A stretch of DNA of 64,000 nucleotides from Tomocerus qinae (GCA_020055645.1 CM034547.1:29574513-29638512); one strand, 5' to 3'. Positions 27,374-42,505 are shown, numbered from the stretch's first letter. Made by a program: numbers and translations. The notes: generated from the sequence alone by a model not told the origin.

Positions 27374-29052
27374 TCATTTGCCGTTCAGTTCCACTTCCTC
27401 TTCTTTAGCTTCCTCGAATTCATCTTCTTCCGATTCGCTAGAGGATCCCAAATCAATTGTTCCAGCACCGGTTGGTTCCCCTTCCCCGATACGTCTATTT
27501 TTCATCTCATTGTCGTTCATATCTTTCTTGCCACCATTCTTGAAGTGATTGAAAACTATTTCCACCAACTCTTCCATATCCTGCAAACATTTGGGTCAAA
27601 GAATTAAGACTACAAACTAGTACTGCAACAGTTAACACTAGCATATTAGGTTACATTTATAATATGTGATCGTGCATTATTTCAAAAGCATAATATTAGC
27701 AGAAAACACTGACCTGCTTCTTGCGCTTAGCTGAAGTGGACTCAACCAATTGTTCAATACCTTCTTTTCCTCCAGTTTCAAAAGACTTCTGCAAAGTTTC
27801 GTAATCCAGCTCAATTTCGATAAGGTAGCGTCTAAGCAGCACAGCTCTGCTCCGATCTTTTGGGTTCTTCCGAATCTTAGACACAAAGATTGGTCTAAGT
27901 GATTTTACCTTCACAGCCAATTCGCGCTGTTTATCCAGATTCTCCATTTCCTGAAAAATTATAATATTCCATGGACTATTTCGTTAACGGATGTAAGCTG
28001 TATAACATTACATTGTGATGAAATTACTATACTATGAACTGATTATGATATGAAAACGTTACCCTACCTGTGCTCTTGTCGTACAAAATGGCAGTAAAGC
28101 GCTGAAAGGAATTTCATTCTGAGTGTTAAGAAGCTTTCTTAATACCTTGTACGTCAACTCAGCTCTATCTTTAGCACTGGCAAGCTGCTGTCCATTGAGG
28201 ATTTTATCTTTCTCCTTAGAATCTCCCTCCTCCAAAACTAGTTTGTAGTAAAAATAAAATTACAGATTAATATTGAAATCCCTTTCATTTATATAGGAAG
28301 TCGAATAGGAGGCTATCAGTTTTGTCTCACAGCGTTGACAGAGAGCACGAAGGGTTAAAACTCGATTTTTTAGATCCGGTTGGGCAGATGCAATATCGTA
28401 GCAGCTGACAAATCCTTTCACAACCTCGAAGAATTCGTCGGTCAATTTGAAGCGTTCCAAAGATTCCAGAAGAAAGGGCGTCACATTACGACTATTGTTA
28501 TCGTGGTACACCACAATCAAGCCATCAGTAGATCCTTTAACTTCTTTTAACCAATTCAACCAGTCGGTCAGAGTGGAATATTCACTTTTTGTTTTCAGAG
28601 TCTTAGAATTCTTGGAATTTCGGACGTCCTTCAAAACTCGAAATTTGCTACCATAATATTTAGATAACATACCATGTTTAGTTACTACTAATCTTAACCT
28701 CTAATAATAAAATATTATTATTATCGCCACTAACTTCCATATCTTAATATTATTGTTATGGCCATTAACTTCCATATCTTTTCCAACTTCCAACGGACTT
28801 AGGAAAATGAATATGAATTAATTACCCATAGTTGCAAAATATTCTAATTCCGTAAGTTCTTGTGGCACTTCGACTGATATCCCGGTGTGGCATGACATAT
28901 TGAGAAAATGTCTTTTCCGGATCAGAGTAGGCAGCAACATGACAGATTTCGTCAATTAGTTTTTTCCCGGTTAGATCGAGAGCAATGGAGATGATATTAT
29001 ATTTTCCATCTGGGTTGAGTGGTAGTTCGGCCGTCTTGCATTCAGGTACCAT
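27374..29052 (-). CDS. exu: Exuperantia (maternal mRNA-localisation protein)
   Basis: Five coding exons: 28826-29052, 28331-28647, 28068-28237, 27714-27950, 27374-27580; reconstructed 385 aa. In Drosophila, Exu is an RNA-binding dimer needed to localise bicoid mRNA in the oocyte and for male germline functions. An EXO-like fold covers about residues 17-170: ALDLTGKKLIDEICHVAAY (24-42), QYVMPHRDIS (51-60), then TDWLNWLKEVK...DGLIVVYHD...FLLESLERFKL, which tracks the fly protein closely. A SAM-like RNA-binding region follows (about 240-345, ENLDKQRE...RPIFVSKIRK). The tail is acidic (SSSESEEDEFEEAKEEE). At the DEDD-nuclease position this protein reads D26-L-T rather than D-x-E, so the domain should be catalytically dead, as in flies. 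It is much shorter than fly Exu (532 aa), lacking the long basic C-terminal extension. The first ATG after a 5'-UTR acceptor was taken as start. Confidence 0.94.
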
Positions 29053-30110
29053 ATTGGTTGGAGTCAAATCAAAACTGTATCAAAATATTTTCAGTTAAAA
29101 AGTTTCCATCATGCAACTGCGCATCATTTGCCTTGCCCTTTCAGCTTTTGACATATGAATTTTTCTTTTACTGTTTATATTATCGACTTGTGCCTCTACT
29201 TAAAATAATAACTATATTATATTGGATGAAATAGAAGCTAAAGGAGACATGACTTTGGGGACATCAAGAACTTCAGTCCTGTCCAGATGTCCGATAAGCT
29301 TATTAGCTTTTTTGCATGGACATGCTTATTCTCATTCAGTAAAAGTAAAATCATTTTTCAGACAACGATTTCATTGTCTAATTATCTTTACCTTTGCATA
29401 ATGTAATAAAATACATAGAATGGAAAATACTACAATGCACTCATCATAGTCATGAATCATAAAGCTACCAGCAAACGTGGATAAGATCACCATAAAAATC
29501 CAAATTGTGGTTTCAGTTTCAGTCACGGTCAATGATCCCGGAGTGTCTAATTACTAATTACTGTAATTACGCCCATGAATAGTAGAGGAGGACGAGAGTA
29601 TGTTGAAAGGTAGGAGGAAGTACTACGCGACGCGACAAAAGGCGACAACTTACCACAGTTGCAAGTTGCAACTGTAGAAAATGCAGAAACTGTGCTGTGC
29701 ATCCAAGATGAAATTACGAATGTGCTATGCGAAACAATTTGCGGTATTGATGAAGACATAATTAAACACAATACAGATATAGAAAATAACTGACAATGTG
29801 GAAATTTCCTAATGATTACCATTTTGAGTCACAATAGATCAGAAATCATGAAATCATCCATGATTTTCTCAAATGAATTAATTTTACCACTTTTCTTTTC
29901 AGGCTAAATACACAGAAATGAAGGTTTGACATTTGATAGCTGAGTGACAGGTGACAGGAAGGATCAAGTGAAAAGAAATAAAAACGTGGACTTACCGGAG
30001 AATTGATGAAAATCGGTCCAGAAGACTAGTCCAGCGGATGGTAGAAATCGGTAGATTTTCAGATGAAAACTTCGCAACAAGAGATAAAACAAAGACGTCA
30101 GCGCGAGACG
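29053..30110 (-). other. Exuperantia 5' leader and 5'-UTR intron
   Basis: The leader 29053-29074 follows an acceptor (minus-strand GATACAG). The best partner donor is GTAAGT with its exon edge at 29996, so a non-coding first exon from 29996 to somewhere near 30,110 and an intron of about 920 nt are likely. The transcription start is not determinable. Nothing else coding was seen inside the intron. Confidence 0.5.
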
Positions 30111-33100
30111 GAAAATTCACGCGAATGAATTGTGAGATGAATAGGCAGTCTACCAAATACTTGTGCTACCATAAAATACTACACGTTGATAAGCACAGAT
30201 AAGTATTATGACCAAGAAAATTAAAAATTAAAAATTGACGAATCAGGACCAGACTGCCTTATGGTCCTATAGTCATTTCACGCAGGGCATACTCATGGTC
30301 TATAAAAGTACAAGACATGTCGTCTCATTTCAATGCAATGCTTATGAGATGGAAACGGTGACCATGACAAATGTCTTTCAATAGTCTTTATCTCGACTCT
30401 CGGCGGATAATAATCTTTATAGTAGCACATTTTCGTAAAACCAATTCTATTACTACTACTAGCTTATCTTCATCAGATATCAGTATACATAGGTAGTTTA
30501 TTGTAGGCTCTTTGCTTATCTTAAAATATGCACTAATTGTAATTTTGTATCCGCCTGATCAGTGTCCCGTGTCCCACTGGTAGTAATAACATGCATGCAT
30601 GGAAATGTGTCTTTAGAGTGAATTAGTGTATAGTAAATCACCAACAAAACCCAAAATTTCTTGCCATCACCATTGCCTGCTGTGGTAGTTTAGTTGAGTG
30701 CCTTATCTAGTATTTTAGGTAAATAGCGGTCGAATTCTTCTTGCTTAGCCAAGTAATATATTCATGATTCATCTTATCTTGTCATGCAGATTTAATCTAA
30801 TCTCTTTTTCACGGTAAGACTGATTCTCCAGCTACTACTAACTACTACTTACTACACTAGGACTTCCCAAGCTCCTATTTCCTTTTCAGTGTCGATCTGT
30901 CGATGGCAGAAACTCTTCAAGATAACACATAAATAGATAAATTATTGTTCTTTGTATTAGTTTACTGCATACCTCCTGTCTTGACCCTAATGCTATATTC
31001 AATTGTCTTATACGCCTTGATATCAAACAACTAGGCCATCAGCAGTGTTATTGAATTCGAAAAGTTTAAGTACCAACACAGCTAGCAGTAAAATGTAAAT
31101 ACGACCAAACTCTTTTACACAAAATGTCCTTATCCACATAATTTTATAGTAGATGTAATAATAGAGAGAGATTTATTCACTGTTATCAAATGATAATTGC
31201 CGACATAGACACAGTATTAGGATTTATAAAACAACAGTAATAATAATAAAACATGAATAAACATTAGTAATTATTGGAAAACAATAGAATGTCTTATAAG
31301 AAAGATAAAAAGAAATTATCACTTTAAATTGATTTTGTGATACTTTAAATGATTATGAATGATTTTACAAGAATGTTGTTCTGTCTTTTCTTATGGATTA
31401 CTGTACATTATGTACAGCTTATAATATATTTGACATTTAGAAGTGGTAAAGTATTATTCATGAATATCATGAATTACTAGTAGGCACGAACAGTTATTTT
31501 GAGTAAACTAGAAAGAATACCGTGATGTCGTGTGACGTGTTGTGGTTACGATGATTGTCGTAAAGTCAGTAAGAAGGATGCCATTTAATTCCAGTCAGTG
31601 AATAAACGAACGTAAATAACAAAGCATAAAAATCCAGATCATGATCTGCGGCTTCAGGTTATGTTTTTCTTAGAAAAGCTAATGAAATCGACACTGATCT
31701 GTATGCCGCTCCTTGCGCAAACAGAAGAAAACTGTGTGCATTGGTATGGTGTCTTGAAAATGTTCACCGACAAAGGGAGAAACGTTTTAACGAAATAAAG
31801 TCAGAAGTAGGTATAGAGAGAATGAACTGTTTCGTAGTTCAGTAGTTAGGTTGTACTTGGGCTGTCGCCATTACGCGTTATAGTAAATGGCATATAAGTG
31901 TCATGATAATATCATATCTTATCAAATCGCATATAAAAGCTGATGTTGAAGTTATTTTGAAGAAAACTGTGCAATTGTAGGAATCAAACGCACTGAGTGT
32001 GACAAATCAAAATAGACATGCGAAGAGACAAGCACAACATAAACTAGATAGCAAGCAAGTCTCAACAAAAAATAACTTTCTCCCGATGATTTCAGATTGT
32101 GTAGATAGTTTCCCCCTCTGCTCTCCGACATCGACATTCAATAGAAATTCTCCCGTCTGGCTTTACTCGAGTGTGACATTCAACTTTGGAATCAGCGTCT
32201 TTTTCGTCTCTTTATAAAAAGTTAGTGTAACGCAGAAAATATAACGCATTTTACGACTTATGGTGGTTTTGCTTTGGTTTTCTCTCCCTTTCCTTCAGTT
32301 ATTCTTGCACACACTACACATTGCGTTTACCTAAACGTATCTGGTTTGTCTTCGTTTGGTCTGCTTTAGTTAGATTTCGTTCGGTTCGGTTTAGCGATGA
32401 AGCTGCTGACAGACTGAGTTAGTTGAAGTGAAAGCACAAAAAGAAAGTTGTTGCAAGTGAAAGTGCAATAAAGTCCTGTGGCATGCCATGTCTGAGAGAT
32501 ATCTACGTAGGACATACTTACGCACGTATCTCTGCTTTTATTCACACACAAGACATAGATACATAAATAAACATGCATACTCCGTATACACACCACCAAG
32601 GTATCCAATAGGTCTTAATCTGATGGGAAGTATACTATCACAGATATAATAATATTTAATGTCCTTCTTTCAAAATATAATCCAAGATGTAAGCTTCGTG
32701 TACCAATGTATCGTCAAGTAGTGGTATTAGAACACGATATGAAGACTCGGGGCTACATAAAATAAATGTATTATCCATAATAGTGTGCAATGGAATACAA
32801 TACATATTAATGTTACGATGACTTGCTTTTGCTTGCGTTTCGTTGCACTGCATCCCATTACTTTACTTCCCAATAGTATTTGCGTATATGTAGCATGTTG
32901 TATTTACTTTATGCTTAAAGGGTAACGGAAGACTTTAGATTATTGCACAAAGTAATAGTATTCCATAATATATGTGTAGATCCAACAGACAATCTGTGGT
33001 TTGCCTTATTGTCGTTGGCGGCATGAAAATAACTCCCTGCCAAGGCGGCATTATGAATGAATGAATAAAATAGAAAGCAACCTAACTCATATCATATCGC

Positions 33101-36100
33101 ACGCGTATTCTAATCTAGACAGCCATGTATATCTCGCTAAATTGCTATATCTAGAGACTGAAAGTATGAACTAAGCATAGCATTGTCACTTTATCGTGCA
33201 CAAATATATGAATAATGCCCGAGTTTACTCTGCGTTGGCGAGAGAGATAAATGCAGTGTTGAAGTCTGCTCAGGGAAATTCGCAACAAAATATCACACAG
33301 ATATGATGTTATGATGATATCTTACATATGGAATTTAGAATGCTCTCAGAAATACATAATAATCCAGTAATCACAGAAAACTTGCTAATTTCTTGCTGGC
33401 TCATTAAAAATATATTAAAGTTTGAAACTTTCCGGGCTATAATGAAAGAAATTCGTGCTTTGATAGCTAAATTTACTCGCAATAGTCCATGCAAATTTTG
33501 GTGGTTGAATTCTAATGGGGGTTTATAATAATGAAATGATATCCCACCATTCTCGAATTTCATATCGTGACATTAACTACGATGCTTGATATTGTGCAGT
33601 GCAATAAGGGATGTAGCAGGAAGGTTTGTAAGAGAGGCCGTACTGTTAAGTAGGCTGTGTTCGTTCACACACATACATAATATAGAGTGAATGCGGAGCA
33701 GAGAGAGAAAGTAATAGATCATATAAGACAGAAGAGCGCAGTGACACTTTGGCGAAAACGGAAGAGCTATATGATGCTCTAGAAAGCTGGTTTTTTGCAT
33801 CTCACAATAATTTATTACCGTAATTAACAAGGAGGAAAATTGTCCTTCATGTTCCGACACAGTATGTATATGTACCACGTTCTCTCACAGTATCCATCTA
33901 TTTACATCCACATCCCCATTCACAGTTATACGTTCAAAACTCCAAGTTTATCGTCTTCCTTTTACAGTTTTCCTATTCAGTTTCCCTTTGTGGCCTAATG
34001 TTACTAATTTTATACTACGAAACTACGAATCTAGTAGTATCGTGTAGCCCACTCTGCACACTTCTATTCAAAGACTAGTATCGCCGAGAAATACGGCATG
34101 CATAACATCGTGAAATCGGTGAAAGTCATCGAGTGTCTTTCTGTTCTGTTCCCTCTATTTCTGCCAAGCTCAGCATTTTCCACACTCTTACTTTTATATC
34201 CGGTCTACTACCTATATGCTGATGTAATTATAAGAATGAAATAGTCATATGCTTATAACCTTCAAAGCTTTATATCATTATAGTTGTATAGCTACCAATA
34301 GTTGTATCGGTATTTCTGTCCATGAATGTTCTAAACAATGGAAGACTCATTCATAATATATAAACGTGTGTAATATATAGACATTGTACTTACATGGACA
34401 CTGAAATGTGTGTAACTGTCCTGTGACTCATTACTTTAGTCTGTCGACATATTTTATCTGTAGTACACTCAATATTATTTTTAGAATAGTACATATTACA
34501 ACTAATCTGTTAGCAACGTACACATATCTCTTCTAGTTTATCTCTGAGGAAATGGTAGGATGAAAATATGGAGGGTATAAGTCCTTAGGTTTATAGTCAG
34601 TGGATCTTTATTAAGAATTTTCTACTTGGCAGCAAATACTCAACGTTTTTCATGCCATTTTCTTTGCTTTGGTCTGCTCTTCTGTTTAGTTCTCCTTTGG
34701 TCTAGTGCACTAAAGTTAAGTCAAGAGTATGTACTTACTATTTTTGCATAAGACTTTCACTCACCAGTCAAACCATAGAAGACAAGCAAGTTGTGAAGGT
34801 AATTCTTGAGGTACCTCCTACATGACCTAGATATGTATAAGTATGTATGCAATAATGTACGCTATAGAGTGCATGAAATATTCTGTACCAAAAACTTAAG
34901 TCCTCATCCTTATGTCCTTTCCATTTCCTAAGGAAATTATTTTGCCGTGGAAATTACTAAGGATCCTTTTTCCTTCTCAATAGCTAGAACACTAGACTTG
35001 TTCCTTCCCTCGTGGAACTAGATTACGTAAGTAGTACTAGATCCATTGCATTGCTGTTCTTGCATGCATCTGATGTGATGGGCTTCATGTTCGTTTCGTG
35101 GCCATCGTAAATCTCTACACTCACGTTTCGTTTTCCTAAAGGATGGATGACCGGGTAGTCTTTCTTTAAATTATACTTCTCACATTTCCATTACCAACGT
35201 ATTAAGTGTATGCATATGGAGCACAACGAGACTGAAGTATTTAGGTTAGTACTAGGTATGCATTTTCCTATGCTGTACTTATATCTTATTCCACTGAAAT
35301 GTACACCAAAAGAAAATTGAAAAATAGCTCCCACAGAAGACGCCTGTATTCAAAGTCCTTATTATTATATCACCCAGCGAGCAAAATAAAGTCATTAATG
35401 CTTACTTTACTTACCACCTCACCAGGATAACCTATAAAACACTTATCCTTGTGCTACTACTGCAATTTACTACCATTAAAGCCCACTTCCTACTTCTCTA
35501 CTGTTACTAATATATTAATATTGCAATAAATACATCTCTTTTCACCCGAATGGGTTAGTATTAAATCCTAAAACCATGTTCTACATGGAATGGCAACTTG
35601 TGATGATTACTTGTGCCTACGACATTTGGTAGAAAAGGAGATTTGCACTTTGTTCAACACATGCCTAATATAAAGTAATTTAAAGAGTATTTTTAAGATA
35701 ACAACGGAACTTAAAGTCCTACTTTGTAACATTATCATTTTAAAGCAGGTAAACATTTGAATGGGGCGTTAAAGTATTAATTACCGAAGCATAAAATGGA
35801 ACGTTTTCGGAATTGCTATCATCATTCATTAATTATTACTGGAATTATTCCAAATCAGTGTCAAATGTAATACGTTTTCATTTCGGGCGAGACATGCTAC
35901 ATCTGAAATTGAATTGCAAAAAAAATTGTTGCTAAATGTTTTTATTCGGAAACTCAATACTGAAAGGAGCTGATAAAAAATTAATATCGAAACCAATTAT
36001 GGTCCTTTAAAGTGTTTTTATAGTTTATAATCATAAGTCATGTTTTATAAGCTAATTGTAATAATAGCTGTGGCATATATATGAGACATCTTTTGAAGCT

Positions 36101-39100
36101 ATGAGCCATCATTGTGAAGCATTGCTGTTGAGTATAATAAAATTAATACATTTAGACCTTGATGTTCCATGACAAAAAATTGAAGAACAACTCTCGTCTC
36201 CATTTGTCTGGTTATCACTATCTTCAGCAAAACTGTTCCTACATATTTTCCGCTCTACTCGTTCCATATAGCATTTATCTGGAAAAATACACAACCACAT
36301 CATCATGAGTCATTTCGAGGATATCAGGGAAACAAAATACATACACGACATGATGCTTCTTATTTTTATTGCACATGTATATTACACTATCTGAATATAT
36401 GTAATTGGAAAAAGCAACTATAGAAGTAGTTTTTGTCATATTGCTTTGCGCACAAAATTCCCAGGAAATAATATTTCCTCAAACAAATAACTCATCGTAC
36501 AAATACTTAGGGTTAGGGACTAGAGCATTATAAGAGGCTTGAAACGAGAAAACTACGAACTCTTCATTTAAGATGATTAAGACATCCAGAGTGCAGCAGA
36601 TACAAATCATTTGAATTTTATTGACCGCTTGAATAAGAACGATTTGAAATTCCGTTTTCTTTGGCACCAGAGACGGCAGATAATTAATTCATATCCTCGA
36701 AGAAGGATTATAATAGAAAATCATAAATACATTCGACTACGGTATATAAGTTTCAAAACGCGCATACAAATCTGTACGTTATTGAACCCAAACACATGTG
36801 TTAATAGATTCAGAGAATTGAATTGAATGAAGGAATGGACTACTAACTCTCAAAACAAATGGATTTCAAATTTTTATAATAGTGGATCTCCTCTTGTACA
36901 ATGTGCACTAGTACACTCACTACAGTTTAAGTTGGCTCGATCTAAATAAGACAATTTAGAACAGTAGCGTATTACATATCAGTTATTTTTTCAACCACTT
37001 GCGTCAATACTTCAACCAATCAGTCTTATAGAAGACTAGGATTATATTATAGATACAAGTTCTGTTGTTCTCCCACAAGAGACATAAATGCACTTCATTG
37101 CGGCACATTATATTTGTGCCAGGTTAGGTAATTTAGAAGTCCTTTGGGTGCGAGTCCTTTTAGGAGTAATTCCTGTTTAGGAGTCTTTCCATGTAACCAA
37201 TTGCATGATCAGCTTATTTACTTAGACTCATTCTGAGAGGAATTGTGACTGACAATACAGTATACACATCAAGGCAGCTATAACAATATTATATATGTAC
37301 TTCAATTTCCACAATCCGCGTCTATAAATTTCGTTACCATTACGTAACAAAGTACCACTAAAGGTAAATGGGGTGGAAAGCTTGCTTAATGAGGTTTGGT
37401 CACTACATCGTATCTTGCTACACATGAAATTATACTTAATAAACCATAAACTTATGACATAAATACTATAAAGCAGAAGCGACTATAAGCTTAGGGAAGC
37501 TAGGCTAAATCTAGTATAAGTTCAATTTTGATTCAAACGCAACGTGAGTGTCCACTTAAATGCTCTTGTAATGAGCGTTTGAAAAATTTAGATCCACTCC
37601 ATGTCCATACCTCCATTCGTTATTTTGTTCGTTCAAAACAAATGATCCTTTTTATATTAAAATTAGATTAGATAGTAAGTGTCAATCAAGAGGGACGAGG
37701 GGGGTTACTCTGCCGTAATCCTCTAATGTGGCTAAGACAAACCTAACCTAATAAAACCTAACCTAAACTAAAATATACATGCAAATGTATACTCCCAACG
37801 ACAAATCCACCCAGTTTCATCAAGAGATGTCTGGACTACATATATGATTTAATTTTTGATGTTTTTGTTGAACAGTTAGTTCCTAGAAAAATTATAGACA
37901 AACTCAGTTTTTACAATCCTACTTAATTCTGCTTTACATTTTTTATGCTTAAAGTTTGATATTACTTAAAATTGTATGGTATGGTGTCTTCAAAATTCCT
38001 ATTAGTGCATAGTGGTTTAGATTAGTAGTATGTTGTACCATTACTACGTACTATGTACAGAATGGCAAATTAAATTATTAAGTTTCCTCCCTTCTGTTTA
38101 GAAACTCTCATAGCCGCAAATGACAAATATAAAATGAAGATTGAATATCGAACATAGTTATAAAGCGGATTTAATTTACTGTGCACTAAACAAACAAATG
38201 TAGTCAATTTGGTCTTTGGAGTGTAATAGTTTATAGGCTCATTGTCAGCAAAATGTCTTAATTTTAATAGGTTTTATTGATTTTCTTTTGTCCTATAAGT
38301 TTCTTAAATATCTCATAAATTAACCTCGAAATCCGGAGTTGGAAAGTAGGATTAGATGAACTGTGACACGAACTGCATAAAGTAAAAGGAGCCTGCAGTT
38401 AAGGTGAAGGAAGCATTCCCAGTGCTAAATATAGGGCCATTGTATTAGATACCATATAAAAAGGGCCATTGCTTGAACTGGCTAAGAGAATAGGGGAGAG
38501 ACTGTCGGAAAATGGAGTGAGTCAATAGGGCGTTCCATCCATTAAAAGCACTCTGATGGGCGAAGTGTCTTATATCTGTACATGAACTGTTTCAATCTAA
38601 AGATATTATGGCTTTTCCATATCTACAAGTACATTGATTAGGTACTGGTAAATAGTATATATCAGGGGCACCAGTTTTAGGTATATAATTTCATAATAAA
38701 GCATAACAGTGATATGAAATTTCTCTATCGCATTAGGGTGCGTTGTAGTACACGATGATCTGATACTGCCGAATCCAGCATTAAATGCAGCTATGAGGGG
38801 AACGTTCACTCTTCCCGTTACAAATGAAATTTTGGTTCTGCTGCCGGCACGCTTCAATAAAAGTCATACTTCTGCACAAAATAGGGTAGGTAAGTTTATA
38901 TTTCAGGTTTTCTTGCCTTTAATATCATATAGGTTACAATTTGGTGGCAGATTTATTTTTATTGAACATGTATTGCATATACCTAAATATAGTAATTGTT
39001 ATGTGCCAGATACCGCACACATGATGATTTAATTCTTCAAATTTTTAGTTATGAATTCAATATCGCCGACACTAAGATTTTATAGTATCTATTTAAAAGT

Positions 39101-42100
39101 CGAAATTGCTTTTGTTGAGACATATATGTAGCAAAGATAAAAGTGTCAGTCTTTATCTTTTCTACACAAAAATAATCAATTCCTATACATTTCTATATAG
39201 TTTAGTTTAATTAGGCAAGAGCATTTACAGAGTGTATGGAGCGTGTAGCGATAAGATACTGCAAAATGTCGAAAAGTATGTCTTTTCACTTGACGAATTA
39301 CACCGTGAAGATGTGTCTTCCCAGTGTAGCTGAAGATTTAGGTCAATGCTTCGCGAATTCTGTAGTAGTTAGTATCTGTTGAAATGATGATTCATTTGCC
39401 ATTACAGTCCAGTTCCCTTCTTTACATGTCATTCTGAATAGGAAGGTAGGTTAATTAAGGAAATGGATGTTGTTGAAGAAAGGAAGAAGTATAGATAAGA
39501 TATAAAATCGCATTGATTCGATTCTTTGTTTGGATCTTATGAATGGAATGTAGATAGATGTGCATGTTCCCATACACTAACTTATGGTAGGTAAGTTAGA
39601 CACGAAGTGCTTATAAACATTGTTGTTAATACATGTAGCATTTGTGAACTGATCTATTATAGCCTATTTCCCTTGGACAGAAGTGGCTTATTGAAGGAGA
39701 CATGCAAATATAAAGGGATAAGTTGAATGAAGGAATGTCCAATGTTTTGTCAGCTTGGAAACTTTTGGAGGATTTGGAACAAGGACGAATGATGTGTAGG
39801 GAAACAGAACACGCAACGACAGATAGTTGGAGAGATATTTGTTGGTGATATCTTCGGTGACGGTGATAGAGATTCTTAAACAAATACACTATTGAAACGA
39901 TCTTAAACCTTAGGAAAACACACTAACCTAACCCAGAGGGAATTGTATTGATCTTTCTCCATCTGTTTTCTCTACACTTACCAACTAACGATAAGCCAAG
40001 TCGCTTTACATATCCATCTTTCTTTATCAGACATTGACAGAACACAGGCAAAGTTTCTGTAATGTAAACGTAACTAGCTGTATACTCCTTTTTAGCTACT
40101 AATGCAGATTGCAGAATTGTTAGAGTGGAAAAGAAATAACGAAATTCGTAGAAAACTGCAGTATTGATTGTATCTCACAGGTCACATCACATTACTATTT
40201 ACTTTTTGTACAATCTGCTTGGCAGCTTTTAAGGAAAAGTTGTGTAATATCCCAAAATTATCCATGGAAAACTCCTGGATCTCTTTATTACACTTGGCGG
40301 AGACTATGAAATTGACGCAGTATAAAGTTTAATGACTTCGTGGGAGTGTAAACACCTTGAAGGCAATTTTCCATATGGGTGTGCACCACTAATGGCTCTT
40401 AATAATGACTTAAAGAGGAATTATGCCCATAGAACTATTACTCAAAAGGGGGAGAAGTAACAAGCCTTCTTCCAGTGATCGAGGTAGGTACTTAGTGTGT
40501 GTATTATTGGCTAATATTTAGTTTCTGACGTTATGCAACATGTACATGCAAAAGAAGAAAGGGTTCTTTAATAATACCTTCCATTTCCTCCGACCTCTGT
40601 TTGCCTCCGAGCTGACTAAAGGACCTACTGCTTATATGTGAAAGCCTTGTTGATTTCAGAAGAATGTTAATTACCTTTTAATGAAGGGTGTTCATTGAGC
40701 TTAATATGGAAGTATGCTTTCTCATGTCATTATGTCGTACAATTAGGTCTGTTGCGGTGAGTAATCACTTGCAAAAAGTTGTGCTTCGTATTCTCTAGCC
40801 ATCCGCAGATAATGAAAACATTTTCTCTCTGTTTATGTATTTCGTGGGAGAGAGATTGTATTTTTCACTGCGTGTTTTACGACCGTTCTTTAGTGTATGT
40901 ACGAGTTGGTTTGTTCTGTAGGGTGGAGCTTTATACGACCTGAATGAAAGCATTGTTATGTTTTATTATTGTCTTTATCTAGATATGCAATGCGTGAAAT
41001 TTAATGTGTAATATATCACATGCGTAAAATATCCATTCCATATTAATAGACAAGTAAGATAGTTCTATGTGGAAAGAAAAGTCAAGATCGTAGATTGGAT
41101 TGAAATACACGGAATAATACATAACATATTATCATCTAAAACTCACCAGCACATGAAAGAGGCGTATATGTAATTTTCATTGCATCTACGACGAAAATAA
41201 AGTGCTTCGACTATTAAAAGCGACTTGTTTGGTTTCTATTTACTCATTCCATTCCATGTGATGTGTTACTTAAGTTGTTTTGTCTTTGTTGGTCGTAAGT
41301 AGACGTAATCTATAGTCTGCTTACTACGTGCACAACTAGCATTACCATATAGCGTTACCAACCTGTAAGTTATTTTGGTACATAAAAAATAATATTGCAT
41401 CAGTACATGCATTACTTGCACCACATTCCAACCATTATAGCTTTGTTCCTATGCGTAATAATATCCCGTCTTACATTGTACACATTTTTGTTCCATTTTG
41501 GCTTAAATTATTAGTAGTGAAGTGAATATGGGGTCTATTGTATTATTATTTGTACTACTCTCAAAACAATACTGGCCATTTCGATTTAGCCAGGAAGCGG
41601 ATTCACGGCACGCACAACGCAATGGTAAAATACACCGACTGTGGAGTTTAATGTGCGTACTAAAGTATATCTTATGCGTATTTGAGAGCTAACGAACTTG
41701 CAATCAGGGTTTACTCTATATATCTGACATAACTAAAAGGGAAAATGTATCATCATGATGCTTCTGTAAGCACCACGTGTAGAGTAAAGTGGCATTTTCT
41801 TAAAGTGAAAAGCAGGGAGATTCTACGGCACGGAAAAATTACTCGATAGAAACACACACTACGTGTTGTCTTGTATTATGTGTTTTGAGTTTCACTGCAA
41901 CAAAGAATTTATCGTTAGTTTCTACAAGAACAAATACTAATAGAGCTTCCAGGCTTCTCTCACTTTTTGGATGGCTTCCTTCACAATTTGCAAAATACGA
42001 CGACAACTCTCTGAGCAGAAAGTCTCTTTGAAATGAATGAGACGGAAGAAAGAATTGCTCGGGCTGGTCTATTATACTCCCTGCTCAGAGAGTTCCAGGC

Positions 42101-42505
42101 ATGTATTCGTCTTCCCGAAAGAACTCCTGGAATGAATACCGAGAAAAATACAACCGAAAACATTCTGCTGGGCTATGAATTTGAATTCGTGTTAACTTCC
42201 ACAAAGAAAACACTGTCAGCTTCCATTGTACACATTACTAACAATAAGTACCTACCTAGACGTGTTTCAATGTCCGCATCCTTCATCTCAGCCTCAGAGA
42301 AAACAATAATATTTCAAAACAAAGCACAACTTTGTTTCTGATTTCTCTGTTTACAAACAGGAAAATCACATAGGCAAAATTACTTCACACTTCATTCAAA
42401 GGAGTAAATATAATTAAGTACTCGTGATATTTTTATATGTTCAAATCTTCTTTATATCATTCGCATTCGAATAAACACACCAGGAATAATAAGTTATCAG
42501 CACAT
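30111..42505. other. Gene-poor region, no gene recognised
   Basis: Short open frames only, none resembling a known family and none with consistent splice context. Two minor structures: a telomere-like CCTAA cluster (37739-37768) and a 14-bp perfect inverted repeat AACTCTCTGAGCAG at 42005-42018 with its complement at 42081-42094. Upstream regulatory DNA of exuperantia should lie at the left edge. Confidence 0.55.
37739..37768. repeat. Short interstitial (CCTAA)n, insect-telomere-like motif
   Basis: AACCTAACCTAA occurs twice within 30 bp, separated by TAAA. The complement is TTAGG, the usual insect telomere unit. Similar short runs sit at about 63082-63098 and 25757-25778. These are too short to be telomeric arrays. 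Confidence 0.5.

Noticed and set aside
28237..28266. Apparent 26-nt intron or in-frame stop within exuperantia after ...NINL
   Set aside because: A 26-nt intron is too short and would break frame. A GTGAGA donor at 28330/28329 with the acceptor at 28239/28238 gives a 93-nt intron and keeps frame (ALCQR then FLEEG), so the stop lies in the intron.
28447..28656. Plus-strand frame antisense to exuperantia
   Set aside because: Shadow of the second coding exon.
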